A stretch of 64,000 nt of DNA from Deltaproteobacteria bacterium HGW-Deltaproteobacteria-12 (GCA_002840565.1 PHBK01000016.1:54250-118249); one strand, 5' to 3'. Shown: positions 44,106 through 53,446, counted from the stretch's first letter. Notes: generated from the sequence alone by a model not told the origin. Made by a program: numbers and translations.

Positions 44106-45788
44106 CTAATACAGTCCCGGGTCCCTATATTCTCCGTACACTTCGCGATACACGTCACAGATTTCCTGGAGTGTGGCCAGGTTTTTCACCGCCGCAATAC
44201 AGTGCGGCATGACGTTGTCTCCCTTTTTACAGGCATTTTTAATATCATTCAGACTCTGTCCGGCTGCCCGATTGTCACGCCGGCGGCGGACATCTTTCAG
44301 CTTTTTGATCTGCTCCTCCCCAACTTTTTCATCGATATCCATGAGCGGAATGTCATGCCTGGCATCTGTGGCGTATTTATTGACGCCGACCATAATTTTT
44401 TCCCCGGCGTCCAGTTGCCGCTGGAACCGGTAGGCCGCTTCGGCAATTTCCATCTGCGGAAAGCCCTTTTCAATGGCGGCAATCATTCCGCCCATTGCGT
44501 CAATCTTATGGATGTATTCCCAGGCCTTTTCTTCGATCTCATTGGTCAGGGCTTCAATAAAGTAAGAACCGGCCAGGGGATCGATAGTATTGGCCACACC
44601 GGTTTCCTCGGCCAGAATCTGCTGGGTGCGCAGGGCGATTTCCACAGCATGTTCCGAAGGCAGGCACAGAACCTCATCGAGGGAATTGGTATGCAGAGAT
44701 TGTGTCCCCCCCAAAACCGCCGCCAGCGCTTCCGTAGTCGTGCGGACAACATTGTTATAGGGTTGCTGGGCCGTCAGGGAGCAGCCCGCCGTCTGGGTGT
44801 GGAAGCGCAGCCACCAGGAACGCGGATTTTTTGCTCCGAACCGTTCTTTCATGATTTTAGCCCACATGCGGCGGGCGGCGCGCATTTTGCAGATTTCTTC
44901 AAAAAAATCGATGTGGGAATTAAAGAAGAAAGACAGGCGCGGAGCAAAGTCGTCGACATTCAATCCTTTGCGGCGCACAACGTCTTCGACATATTCGATG
45001 CCGTCGCGCAGGGTGAAAGCCAGTTCCTGGACTGCTGTCGAGCCGGCTTCGCGGATGTGATAGCCGCTGATGCTGATGGTATTCCAGCGCGGAACATATT
45101 TCGTGCCGAATTCGATTGTGTCGCTGATGAGTTTTACCGACGGCTCCGGCGGGCACATGAATGTTTTCTGGGCGATGAATTCCTTGAGGATGTCGTTTTG
45201 AATCGTTCCTCCTATTTTATTGAGGGGTATGCCCTTAATTTCCGCGGCGGCGCAATACATCGACCACAGAATGGTGGCCGGAGGATTGATGGTCATGGAG
45301 GTGGTGACCTGATCCATCGGGATGTCTTGCATCAGGGCAAGGAAATCTTCCAGGGTGTCGATGGCGACGCCGCATTTGCCGACTTCCCCCAGCGCTTTGG
45401 GAGAATCGCTGTCATAACCCATGAGTGTCGGATAATCAAAAGCTGTACTCAGTCCGGTTTGCCCCTGCCCGAGCAGCATATGCCAGCGCTGGTTGGTATC
45501 CTGCGCGCTGCCCATACCCGCAAACATGCGGAAGGTCCAGTAACGTCCCCGGTACCCCGTGGCCTGATTGCCCCGCAGATAGGGATAGAGTCCCGGCACA
45601 CTGATATCTGCGGCAAAATTAGTATCCTTTATATCTTCCGGAGTATAGAGTCTTTTTATCTCCAGATCGGATACTGTTGAAAAGCGCAACTTCTGTTCGG
45701 GATTATTTTTTATTGTTTCTTGAACCTCTTCCTCCCAGGTTTTGCTGAGTTCACCGGATTGCCGGAGCACCTTTTTAGTAAAATACAT
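44106..45788 (-). CDS. icmA: Acyl-CoA mutase large subunit, isobutyryl-CoA mutase-like
   Basis: 560 residues, N-terminal (substrate) half of a split mutase. The TIM barrel has RGRYWTFRMFAG, GLSTAFDYPTLMGYDSDSP, NDILKEFIAQKTF, ISISGYHIREAG and QSLHTNSLDEVL. In numbering shared with Propionibacterium MCM, His244 is kept. But Tyr89 is Phe (FRMFAG) and Arg207 is Gln (KEFIAQKT). Phe and Gln at these positions are the signature of isobutyryl-CoA mutase (Phe80, Gln198 in Streptomyces IcmA). Predicted reaction: isobutyryl-CoA to n-butyryl-CoA, or a related branched acid. Automatic annotation would say MCM. Confidence 0.85.
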   Translation of the reverse strand: MYFTKKVLRQSGELSKTWEEEVQETIKNNPEQKLRFSTVSDLEIKRLYTPEDIKDTNFAADISVPGLYPYLRGNQATGYRGRYWTFRMFAGMGSAQDTNQRWHMLLGQGQTGLSTAFDYPTLMGYDSDSPKALGEVGKCGVAIDTLEDFLALMQDIPMDQVTTSMTINPPATILWSMYCAAAEIKGIPLNKIGGTIQNDILKEFIAQKTFMCPPEPSVKLISDTIEFGTKYVPRWNTISISGYHIREAGSTAVQELAFTLRDGIEYVEDVVRRKGLNVDDFAPRLSFFFNSHIDFFEEICKMRAARRMWAKIMKERFGAKNPRSWWLRFHTQTAGCSLTAQQPYNNVVRTTTEALAAVLGGTQSLHTNSLDEVLCLPSEHAVEIALRTQQILAEETGVANTIDPLAGSYFIEALTNEIEEKAWEYIHKIDAMGGMIAAIEKGFPQMEIAEAAYRFQRQLDAGEKIMVGVNKYATDARHDIPLMDIDEKVGEEQIKKLKDVRRRRDNRAAGQSLNDIKNACKKGDNVMPHCIAAVKNLATLQEICDVYREVYGEYRDPGLY

Positions 45789-46188
45789 TCAATACCTCAT
45801 CTTAAAATGAACTTCCCAGCTGCGGAGAATATAATCCTCTGGATCCCGACAGGCTTCGCCTTCGGGATCAATTCCACTTACGCTTCAAACTTCGCTTCGC
45901 CTGTTTTTAGCGAGTGTCATTGATTTATATGACCTGTTTCCCGCCAAAGACAGGATTTCTCTTTGTAGGTCTTCAACATTTTTTGAATAAAGCGGATCAA
46001 ATACTAAGGGTTTGTTTCGGATACCTTATAAACTTTTCCCGCCTTTTCGGCAAGCCTCAAAGTGTGATTCTGCTTCCTTCGTAAAATCGGACTTTTTCCC
46101 AGCTGAAGTTTAACTTAGAATATGGTACAAATATGAAAGGCAGGACGTAATCAAAATGAAGCTGTCCAAGGACGATGGAGGATAAACG
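45789..46188. other. Divergent gap between mutase operon and SDR gene
   Basis: 400 bp that must hold the mutase promoter and that of the SDR gene. A hairpin GATCCCGA with TCGGGATC lies at 45842-45869. No further gene or riboswitch is seen. Confidence 0.45.
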
Positions 46189-46980
46189 ATGGAAGTAAGA
46201 GGCAAGATTATTATAGTCACCGGCGGCGCCCTGGGAATCGGACGGGCCTTATGTCGGCGCTTTGCCCGCGACGGTGCGCAGTCAGTCATTGTCGCCGATG
46301 TAAACGAATCCGGCGCAAAGGCCGTTGCCGGTGAGATCAAAGGAAGAGCGGTGACCTGCGATGTCCGCAAAGAAGCAGATATTATTCGTCTGGTCCGTTT
46401 CGCGGAAGAGACTTTCGGAACCGTCGACATCTTCTGTTCGAACGCCGGGATTATGGTGCCGGGGGGCGTGGAGGCAAGTAATGAGGCCTGGCAGCGCATC
46501 TGGGAAATCAATGTCATGTCCCACGTCTATGCGGCGCGGGCAGTTATCCCCGGCATGATCAAGCGGGGAGGCGGCGTTTTTATGATTACAGCTTCGGCGG
46601 CCGGGCTCTTAAGCCAGATTGGTTCGGCACCCTATTCCGTCACTAAACACGCTGCAGTGGGCCTGGCCGAAAATATGGCCATAACTTACGGCCATCAGGG
46701 AATCAAGGTTTTCGCTCTGTGCCCCCAGGCGGTTGATACAGATATGGTGCGAGATAGCGCCGGCTCAGCGATCAGTGCGGCAGCCGTTGACGGCATCATG
46801 GCCCCGGAACAACTGGCCGAATCAGTAATTGCCGGTTTTCAGCGGGAAGAGTTTCTGATCCTGCCGCATCCCGAAGTAAGAACCTACATTCAGAGGAAAG
46901 CGGCCGATTACGACCGATGGCTGCAAGGTATGCGCCGGCTACAGTCACGTTTTATGGAAGGCGCGCCGCTGCAAAAATAG
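46189..46980 (+). CDS. Short-chain dehydrogenase/reductase
   Basis: 263 residues. The NAD(P) motif is VTGGALGIG, with CSNAGIM after it. The catalytic set is Ser in ITASAAG and YSVTK (Tyr-x-x-x-Lys). The C-terminal ~60 residues are unlike clear relatives. It likely oxidises or reduces a hydroxy- or keto-acyl compound. GGAGG precedes the start. Its position next to acyl-CoA genes suggests acyl metabolism but nothing more specific. Confidence 0.88.
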   Translation: MEVRGKIIIVTGGALGIGRALCRRFARDGAQSVIVADVNESGAKAVAGEIKGRAVTCDVRKEADIIRLVRFAEETFGTVDIFCSNAGIMVPGGVEASNEAWQRIWEINVMSHVYAARAVIPGMIKRGGGVFMITASAAGLLSQIGSAPYSVTKHAAVGLAENMAITYGHQGIKVFALCPQAVDTDMVRDSAGSAISAAAVDGIMAPEQLAESVIAGFQREEFLILPHPEVRTYIQRKAADYDRWLQGMRRLQSRFMEGAPLQK

Positions 46981-47273
46981 CCGCAGCAAAGAGCTCAATA
47001 AAATAATATAATTCTTTGATAAGTGCTAATTTAACCTGGAAAACTAACTGCATAGCTGGTATAGTTTTACAAGAAACCTCAAAACGGCTGAACTATAGCT
47101 TAACATAATAGCAAGCATCTAGAAATTCCCCAACCTCAGCGGTATTAACAACTGCTCTTTAACAGATATTATTAATTAGTTAAAAGGAGGCCTAAGCCGG
47201 TAACTAATTCATAAAGCGGGCGGAAAGTGGTGGATAGGATAATCTGATTTGATTCTGAAAGGAGGAGCAAATT
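46981..47273. other. Gap upstream of the acyl-CoA ligase
   Basis: 293 bp with no gene. Two Shine-Dalgarno-like AGGAGG sites occur; the second (GAAAGGAGGAGC) belongs to the ligase start. The first, at about 47185, has no frame after it. Confidence 0.5.
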
Positions 47274-48944
47274 ATGATTTTGGCATCACAGGAAAGCATT
47301 CGTGAGTGGACAGAAAAAGGCGTCTGGGGAAGTAAAACACTGATCGATTATTTCAAAGAAAACGTGGCAAAAACGCCGGATGCTCTTTGCCTCGTTGACC
47401 CTCCCAATAAAGAAGTGATGACCGGATTGGCGGCGGAGCGACTTAATTACCGTGAACTGGACCGGAAAGTTGATGCAACGGCCGAAGCCCTGATCCTCAA
47501 AGGCATTCGAAAAGACGACATCATCATGGTGCAATTGCCAAACTGCTGGGAACTAGCCATGCTTTACCTTGCCATCACCAGGGCGGGAGGCTTGATATCA
47601 CCGATGCCCATGCAATGGCGGCAATCGGAACTCGAATACATCACAAAAATAACGGACGCCCGGGCCATTATTACCGTCGAGGAATTCGGCGGCTTCAAAC
47701 ATCTGGAGATGGCCAAAAATATTCAGTCTAAATTCCCCTCCGTCAAAGATATTATAACTCTTACTGAAATTCGGGAGATGAGCAAGGGAGAGGTAACCGG
47801 CAAACTCGATAACATCAAGATCGATGCCAACGATGTTTTCACTCTTTGCTGGTCATCAGGAACCGAAGCTGAACCCAAGGGCTGCCCGTTAAGCCATAAT
47901 AACTGGATCTTCCTGTCTAATTTCTGTTACGAAACTGCGCCGATCAAACCCGGCGATAACCTTATTACCGCCGGACCTCTTGTCAATATGGCCTCGGTCG
48001 GAACTGTCTATATCGAATGGCTCACCAGTGGCGGCAAGCTGGCTCTCCACCATCCTTTTGACGGGCCCACCTTTATTATGCAACTCATAATGGAGGAAAT
48101 CAATTATACGCTTCTCGTGCCCGCCATTGTCAATGCTCTTCTTAAGCACCCGAAGGTTGATGCCTTCGACCTGAGCAAAATGCGGGCAATTACTATCGGC
48201 GCCGCTCCACCCTCACTCTGGTCCGTGCAGGACATGAAAAGGCGCTGGGGAATCGAGTTCGCAAACATCTGGGGGCAGAATGAAGGAACAGCCAATATCG
48301 CCGGACCTTTGGACATCCCGGATCTGGCGATGCGTATCGATCATTTTCCTCAGCTCGGGAAAAAGGGATCAAAATGGCTCAACATCTCACCTGTTCGCAA
48401 GCATCTTCAACTGAAACTGCTCGATCCTTTAACAGGACAGGAGATCACCGAGGTTGGCGGTGTGGGGGAACTCTGGTACAAGGGGCCCAATGTCATTCCC
48501 GGCTACTTCAAACGCCCGGACATCACCAAAAAGGCCTTCGATGACAAAGGTTTCTTCAATACAGGCGATCTTTTCCAGATCAAAGATAACGACTGCATCG
48601 GGTTTTTCGACAGGACGAAGGACATCATCATCCGGGGCGGTTTTAATATCAGCGCGCAGGAAGTAGAGAACATGCTTTTGGGGAATCCCAAAGTGTTGGA
48701 TGTGGCAGCTATCGCCATTCCCGATGAAGACCTGGGCGAAAGAGTCTGCGTCTATGTTGTTCCCAAACCTGATGAGAAAATCGAACTGGAAGATATCAAA
48801 TCCTTCATGAAAGAAAAAGGTATTGCTGCTTACAAAATACCGGAGCGCCTGGAGATCATCAACGTCATTCCGAGAAATCCCGTAGGTAAAATACTCAAGA
48901 AAGTTCTCCGGGAAGATATTAAAAAGAAAATGGGAAAGGAATGA
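47274..48944 (+). CDS. Acyl-CoA ligase (AMP-binding)
   Basis: 556 residues. Core motif WSSGTEAEPKGCPLSH (P-loop-like), IWGQNEGT, YKGPNVIPGYF, FFNTGDLFQ, and DRTKDIIIRGGFNISAQEVE. The catalytic Lys is near the end in PVGKILKKVL. It adenylates a carboxylic acid and makes the CoA thioester. It is closer in look to aryl- or cyclic-acid ligases (2,3-dihydroxybenzoate-type) than to FadD, but the substrate is open. A GGAGG site precedes the start. It is followed by a structured RNA and terminator. Confidence 0.88.
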   Translation: MILASQESIREWTEKGVWGSKTLIDYFKENVAKTPDALCLVDPPNKEVMTGLAAERLNYRELDRKVDATAEALILKGIRKDDIIMVQLPNCWELAMLYLAITRAGGLISPMPMQWRQSELEYITKITDARAIITVEEFGGFKHLEMAKNIQSKFPSVKDIITLTEIREMSKGEVTGKLDNIKIDANDVFTLCWSSGTEAEPKGCPLSHNNWIFLSNFCYETAPIKPGDNLITAGPLVNMASVGTVYIEWLTSGGKLALHHPFDGPTFIMQLIMEEINYTLLVPAIVNALLKHPKVDAFDLSKMRAITIGAAPPSLWSVQDMKRRWGIEFANIWGQNEGTANIAGPLDIPDLAMRIDHFPQLGKKGSKWLNISPVRKHLQLKLLDPLTGQEITEVGGVGELWYKGPNVIPGYFKRPDITKKAFDDKGFFNTGDLFQIKDNDCIGFFDRTKDIIIRGGFNISAQEVENMLLGNPKVLDVAAIAIPDEDLGERVCVYVVPKPDEKIELEDIKSFMKEKGIAAYKIPERLEIINVIPRNPVGKILKKVLREDIKKKMGKE

Positions 48945-48989
48945 ACTTTTTCAATTGGCTGTAAATACTTGTTTGTGCTGTTCGCTTGT

Positions 48990-49112
48990 CAGGGAGGTCA
49001 ATGCGCCGAGGGAAAGAAACCGAGGCTGCGGCGGACCGGGCTAACCCGACGCCACTGGGATCGTGAAGGCAGTGGACAGGGTTAGCCTGTCTTTCTTAGC
49101 GACAGGTTTTTT
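48990..49112 (+). ncRNA. Structured RNA with terminator, possibly cobalamin-riboswitch-like
   Basis: CGGGCTAACCC (49037-49047) pairs with GGGTTAGCCTG (49079-49089). Inside it, CCACTG pairs with CAGTGG around GGATCGTGAAGG. Then CCTGTC (49086-49091) can pair with GACAGG to make a terminator followed by T6. The terminator shares bases with the first stem, so the two are mutually exclusive. The pieces GGGAA, CGGACC and GCCACTGGG...GAAGGC resemble the cobalamin riboswitch, but no good B12 box is seen and no plus-strand gene follows closely. Confidence 0.45.
49086..49112 (+). terminator. Rho-independent terminator after the acyl-CoA ligase
   Basis: CCTGTC/GACAGG 6-bp stem with a 9-nt loop, then TTTTTT. 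It separates the ligase from the convergent minus-strand gene. Confidence 0.8.
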
Positions 49113-49200
49113 CCTCCTGGAGAGCATGGCCTTCTGTCCCGGTTGAGGAATTCCGATAAAGACCGGAAAGCAGCGCCGCACGGCAGCCGCAAAATTATAT

Positions 49201-50001
49201 CTAACCAAAGTATTGCAGAATTTCTTCCCTCGTCTTTGTCATCGCGGAAGGCTTCACTTCCATTGTGATTGTTGAGGCATAGGATTTTTGCTGCAGAAGT
49301 CTGAATATCCGCGGATAATCAATGATTCCTTCCCCGAGGGAAAGATGCAGATCATCTTTCACGGATTTGCCGCCTCGATTATCGTGAACGTGGAGATGGG
49401 CAATGCGATGGAAATGGTTATCGATAAATCCGAAAGATGTGTTTTCGTGAGTCAAGAGCTGGGCGTGACCGATGTCCAGGGTCATCCTGAGATCCGGAAT
49501 CCGCTGAAAAGCGGGTAAAAAATCTGTACAGATCTCACTGAGATTCTCCAGACATAAGACGATACCAACTCGATTGGCTGCTGCTACCATATCCAGGATC
49601 AACTCAATTTTTTGCAAAATCAGATCCGGAGTAATCCAGCGGCTGTCGAGCCAGAAATGGAATGTTCCTTTCGCAATACCCAGTTCAGAGGCCAATTCAA
49701 AGAGACTATGCATTCTGGGAACAAAATTTTCCCGGAGATTTGCCAAATCGAGGGGATTGCCCTCATTCGGGAAGTGGGCCAGATAAGTAAGGCCGTATTC
49801 TTTTTTCAGACTGAGAAATTGTGGAATATCGACTTTTACCTGCGCGGGGTCATAAAGTGAAATTTCAACGCAGGAATACCCGAGTTTGCCTACCGCCTGA
49901 ATTTCTTCCATGCTGTGGGCCCGGCCGCCGATGATCGGCACAATAGAGTTCTCCCAAAAAATTGCTCTTTGTTTGTTAGTAAGGTCCCCAGGAAAAGTCA
50001 A
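49201..50001 (-). CDS. Sugar-phosphate isomerase/epimerase-like TIM-barrel protein
   Basis: 266 residues of the xylose isomerase/AP endonuclease 2 superfamily. Motifs: CVEISLYD, LCLENLSE, LDIGHAQLL, HLHVHDNRGG, and MEVKPSAMT. The metal ligands Glu, His, Asp and Glu fit the usual set. Substrate unknown. It overlaps neither neighbour, lies 16 bp after the CCG-domain gene, and is probably in its operon. Confidence 0.82.
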   Translation of the reverse strand: MTFPGDLTNKQRAIFWENSIVPIIGGRAHSMEEIQAVGKLGYSCVEISLYDPAQVKVDIPQFLSLKKEYGLTYLAHFPNEGNPLDLANLRENFVPRMHSLFELASELGIAKGTFHFWLDSRWITPDLILQKIELILDMVAAANRVGIVLCLENLSEICTDFLPAFQRIPDLRMTLDIGHAQLLTHENTSFGFIDNHFHRIAHLHVHDNRGGKSVKDDLHLSLGEGIIDYPRIFRLLQQKSYASTITMEVKPSAMTKTREEILQYFG

Positions 50002-50017
50002 TGACTGTCCGGTTACA

Positions 50018-50809
50018 TTATTTCTTGATGGATGCCCAGACTATTTCCGGCAGCATTTTTGATGCCACTTTTCCATCATGCTCAAGCTTCTCTTTCAGAT
50101 TCAAATGGCAAGCCGTGCAGATATTAACAATCTTGCGTGTTTTTATGCTTTCTGCAAGTTGTGCCAGATGCGGCTGAATATAGCAGCACAACTTGTTGTC
50201 GAGATAGTTCACCCGGAGTCCTTTGATCCTTTTCAGAACCCGCTCCGCCGGTTCATTATCCAGAGGATTGGCCGTAATGCGGCGGCGGAAGCGATAACAC
50301 CCTGCGTAGTAATCAATCGCTTCGTTAAGTTCTCCCTGCGAAAAAAAACGGTCAATCAACCGGCTGTAGGTAATCACTTCCAGATCGGTCAGGTTTGCAT
50401 AATTCGCATAGTTCGGCTCGCAAGCGGCACAAAAAAGTGCGATCGACTTGGCGCCCAAATCCGCAGCCTGAGCAAAATTCTCCATTATGAACTCTCTGGA
50501 CGCTTCTTTGAAACGATCGATATCCAGACTGTTTTTTGCCATGACCGCCGGCTGCCCGATGGTCATCCAACCGCAGCAGTATTCTTTCTCCAGCAAAGTA
50601 TAACTCACCTGGAAATGGTCCAGTAATTTTTTTAGGTCTTTGAGCACATGCGGTATAGTTTCTGCCTGAAAGCACCCGGTAATTATGACGTATTCCGCCT
50701 TTACACCGATAGGAAACCCGATCTCAGCTAGGATCTTTCTTCTCTTTTCCCCCGTATCCCGGCAAATTCCATACTTCTTAATCTGCTCAATGTTATTTTC
50801 GTTAATCAT
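50018..50809 (-). CDS. CCG-domain Fe-S protein, HdrB-like
   Basis: 263 residues. Two Cys-rich (CCG) domains: KEYCCGW with LFCAACEPNY, and YYAGCYRF with LCCYI and NICTACHLNLK. Such domains bind a non-cubane [4Fe-4S] cluster in heterodisulfide reductase HdrB and in lactate/glycolate oxidase LldE-type proteins. As a stand-alone cytosolic subunit it would pass electrons to or from thiols or a partner oxidoreductase. No partner gene is adjacent except the TIM-barrel gene. Confidence 0.82.
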   Translation of the reverse strand: MINENNIEQIKKYGICRDTGEKRRKILAEIGFPIGVKAEYVIITGCFQAETIPHVLKDLKKLLDHFQVSYTLLEKEYCCGWMTIGQPAVMAKNSLDIDRFKEASREFIMENFAQAADLGAKSIALFCAACEPNYANYANLTDLEVITYSRLIDRFFSQGELNEAIDYYAGCYRFRRRITANPLDNEPAERVLKRIKGLRVNYLDNKLCCYIQPHLAQLAESIKTRKIVNICTACHLNLKEKLEHDGKVASKMLPEIVWASIKK

Positions 50810-51151
50810 TGCGGTATCCTTTGCAAAATAGAAATGTTTACAAATCAGCTCTATGCCGTTACCTGCTCAGACTGCGCATCTGCCGGAGTTCCTAATTCGT
50901 CTGTCTTCTGATATAAAATAGTATAAACTTGCTGAACCAGAAAAGCAACACTTGCAGAAATTATGCCCCTCTTATCTATAGGAAAATCAATGCACGTCCG
51001 GTGTAATACATCTCCGAAAGGTTCGAACTGCCGTTGTCGAGTATTCTTATTAAATAATCCTTGACAACAGTGTATAATATACTTAAAAAGTTGATAAAAG
51101 TTTCCTGTTTGTATTTTTATTTTAAATTTATCAGCAGAATTGAGTACAAAG
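50810..51151. other. Divergent gap upstream of the XRE-cupin regulator
   Basis: 342 bp, AT-rich, with no gene. A TATAAT hexamer lies at about 51072, but no -35 sits at a proper distance from it. Confidence 0.5.
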
Positions 51152-51751
51152 ATGAAACAAAAAACACTATTTGTTGAGTCAGAAATCGGCAGGAGAATTA
51201 AGTCTTCTCGAATCAACAAGAAATTAACTCTCGAACAGCTGGCTAACAAAACCGGCTTTACAAGAAGTTACCTTTCCAGAATAGAGAAATCAGAAAAATC
51301 ACCTCCTCTTTCCACATTGGGAATCATCGCCCGCGTCCTTGGCATTACCATCTCCTTCCTCGTTGGGGAAGAGCAGCAGCAAACTTGCTTCGGCATTGTA
51401 AAAAAAGGGGAAAGACCTTTAGTTACCAGAAAAGGCACAGCTTTAGATTATTCTTATGAGGCCGTTGCCCATACCTTCCCCAACAAGAAGATGGAACCAT
51501 TCATCCTGACCCTTCCCTATAAGCCAAAGAAGAAAACAATGCATCAACACGAAGGCGAAGAGATCCTCTTTGTTCTAAATGGAACAATGAAGTTTCTTCA
51601 TGGATATCGGGAATATATCGTCGAAGAGGGTGACTGTATCTATTTCGACTCCGGCTTTCCCCATTTCGGTGAATCCTTAGGACGCAAGGAAACTAAATGT
51701 TTTATGGTTATTTACACTAAGCCGGCGGAGGAAGGAAGCCTTAACTCATGA
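51152..51751 (+). CDS. XRE-cupin transcriptional regulator
   Basis: 199 residues from the ATG at 51152; the longer frame starts at a TTG. The N-terminal helix-turn-helix is IGRRIKSSRINKKLTLEQLA with TGFTRSYLSRIEKSE. The C-terminal cupin has HQHEGEEILFVLNG then DCIYFDSGFPHFGES. Members of this class often sense a metabolite and control nearby transport or catabolic genes. The Liv transporter lies just downstream, so it is the likely target. Confidence 0.88.
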   Translation: MKQKTLFVESEIGRRIKSSRINKKLTLEQLANKTGFTRSYLSRIEKSEKSPPLSTLGIIARVLGITISFLVGEEQQQTCFGIVKKGERPLVTRKGTALDYSYEAVAHTFPNKKMEPFILTLPYKPKKKTMHQHEGEEILFVLNGTMKFLHGYREYIVEEGDCIYFDSGFPHFGESLGRKETKCFMVIYTKPAEEGSLNS

Positions 51752-51882
51752 AGCTTCAAGACATAAACCATATTGGCGTTCCTGGAATCGGACTGGAGGG
51801 AAACGCATTACCCAGGCCTTGATCAACCACTTTGCAGCAAGCTGCGGAGAATTAACACTTATCCCGCAGCAGCGGGATTAAA
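51751..51882 (+). pseudogene. Possible decayed gene fragments after the regulator
   Basis: ATG of the first frame overlaps the regulator stop (ATGA). It gives MKLQDINHIGVPGIGLEGNA, then stops. In the next frame the sequence continues RITQALINHFAASCGE. The two pieces look like parts of one gene with a frameshift; the second resembles MaoC-type dehydratase starts. The first also resembles the start of VOC-family proteins (KIDHIGVAV). Weak, short evidence. Confidence 0.3.
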
Positions 51883-51984
51883 TTTAGAACAGATCCAAAG
51901 GACAAAACGGGTTATCTTATTCACGAAGGTTTTTTCTTCGGAGGTTTTTAGAAAATTAAATCAACTAATGAAAGGAGAATTAAA

Positions 51985-53409
51985 ATGAAACGATTCAGCA
52001 AGGGGATTTTAATCCTGTTATTGGTTTTTTTCTCTGTAATGGTATTTAGCCCGTCCCAGGTTATGGCAGCCAAAGTCAAAAAGGTTCCGGCAACCAAGGT
52101 CAACAAGTGGGATTTCACCAAGATGCCCGACATGTCCGACTTTGATCCGAACAACCCGGTGATCCCCACAGGCGACACCTTTAAAATTGCCGTATTGGCC
52201 CCGTTTTCCGGTCCCGCCGCCGGTATAGGCCAGCAATACTGGATCACTGTCCTTTGGGCAGCTCACGACATCAACAAACGGGGCGGCCTGATGATTGACG
52301 GGAAAAAGAAGATGATCCAGGTCCTGAAGGCCGACATGGAATTTAAACCGGATGTGACCAAAAAGGTCGCTGAAAGAATGATTCTTCAGGAAAAGGTCAA
52401 TGTTTTGTGGGGTACCGCCGGTAGTGCCAACATGAAAGTACTAAACGAGATTGCCAATAAGTACAAGGTCATCACCATAGATACGCCGGCCCTGACGGAT
52501 GATCTCTATGAGGGAGCCAACTTCACACGTTATTCCTTTATGACCTGCTGGTCCTCGGGACAGATTGGAAGGGGGATGGCTTATTTTTACGGGCAGCGGA
52601 AAAAAGAAAAGAAATTTTATATTCTTTGTCAAGATAACCTTTTCGGTCATGTATTCGGTGAAGGGTTCAAGAAGGGTTTGAAGGAATATTATCCCGAAGC
52701 TGAAATCGTCGGTGAAGAGTACCACAAGATGTTCCTGCCCGACTTCGCTCCCTATATAGCTAAAATCAAAGCCTCCGGCGCCGAAGTGGTTTACACTGGA
52801 GATTTTCCTCCGGATGTAACCAACATGGTAAAACAGGCTAGGCAACTGGGGGTTACAATTCCCTTTGCTAACATTTTTGTAGAAACCCCTGAAGCTCTTG
52901 CAGATCTCGGAATAGAGGGATCAAAGGGTCTGGTTCAGATCAGCTGGTATGGAACAAAACCGCCGTTATTCAAAGATGAGGGAATGACTAAGTTATACAA
53001 AGAATGGAACAACGCGTGGAAGAAATGGAAGGAACCTTATAATACCAAGTTTTACGAACATTTCTGGGCAAGCACCGCTTCTTACGTCGAGCAGACCTAC
53101 TGGCTCTTTAATGTAGTCATGCGGGCGGCCAGTGCGGATCCCGAAAAGATCATCAAAGTCTGGGAAGGCGATACCTATCAATATGCCAACGGGAAAATCC
53201 AGCATATGAGGGCCTGCGACCACAAGACTGTTCAGGATCTGCATGTATTCGAGTATGTTCCGCCGGACCAGCAAAAAGAGATGTTCAATATTCCGCCATA
53301 TCACTTTTTCTCGGAATCCAGCGGACCTGGTCCCACATTTACCATTCCCGCAAGCAAAATTATGCCGAGGATAGATCCAACCATGGATCGATGTAAAGGC
53401 GTTAAATAA
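51985..53409 (+). CDS. Branched-chain amino acid-type ABC substrate-binding protein
   Basis: 474 residues. A signal peptide at residues 1-31 ends SQVMAA. The mature protein is a type I periplasmic-binding fold: FKIAVLAPFSGPAAGIGQQ, VNVLWGTAGSANM, then two lobes with ASGAEVVYTGDFPPD and the DLGIEGSKG loop. The insert and the YHFFSESSG end are long for LivJ/LivK. It binds the substrate of the transporter that follows. The ligand could be an amino acid, or a short or aromatic acid, as for other members of this family in syntrophs. AAAGGAG before the start is strong. Confidence 0.9.
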   Translation: MKRFSKGILILLLVFFSVMVFSPSQVMAAKVKKVPATKVNKWDFTKMPDMSDFDPNNPVIPTGDTFKIAVLAPFSGPAAGIGQQYWITVLWAAHDINKRGGLMIDGKKKMIQVLKADMEFKPDVTKKVAERMILQEKVNVLWGTAGSANMKVLNEIANKYKVITIDTPALTDDLYEGANFTRYSFMTCWSSGQIGRGMAYFYGQRKKEKKFYILCQDNLFGHVFGEGFKKGLKEYYPEAEIVGEEYHKMFLPDFAPYIAKIKASGAEVVYTGDFPPDVTNMVKQARQLGVTIPFANIFVETPEALADLGIEGSKGLVQISWYGTKPPLFKDEGMTKLYKEWNNAWKKWKEPYNTKFYEHFWASTASYVEQTYWLFNVVMRAASADPEKIIKVWEGDTYQYANGKIQHMRACDHKTVQDLHVFEYVPPDQQKEMFNIPPYHFFSESSGPGPTFTIPASKIMPRIDPTMDRCKGVK

Positions 53410-53446
53410 AAAAGGATGAACTTGAGCGACTAACTAATGGGGAACA

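Noticed and set aside
44097..45680. 527-residue plus-strand open frame
   Set aside because: It lies antisense to the mutase large subunit, whose motifs are unmistakable. Its Phe/Asp/Arg/His-rich composition is typical of a shadow frame in GC-rich coding DNA.
48990..49112. Cyclic di-GMP (GEMM) riboswitch
   Set aside because: The GGCAAACC and ACGCAAAGC blocks are absent. Only a superficial match at GGGTTAGCC.
51060..51080. TTGACA and TATAAT boxes
   Set aside because: The spacing is only 6 bp, not 16-18, so it is not a standard sigma-70 promoter.
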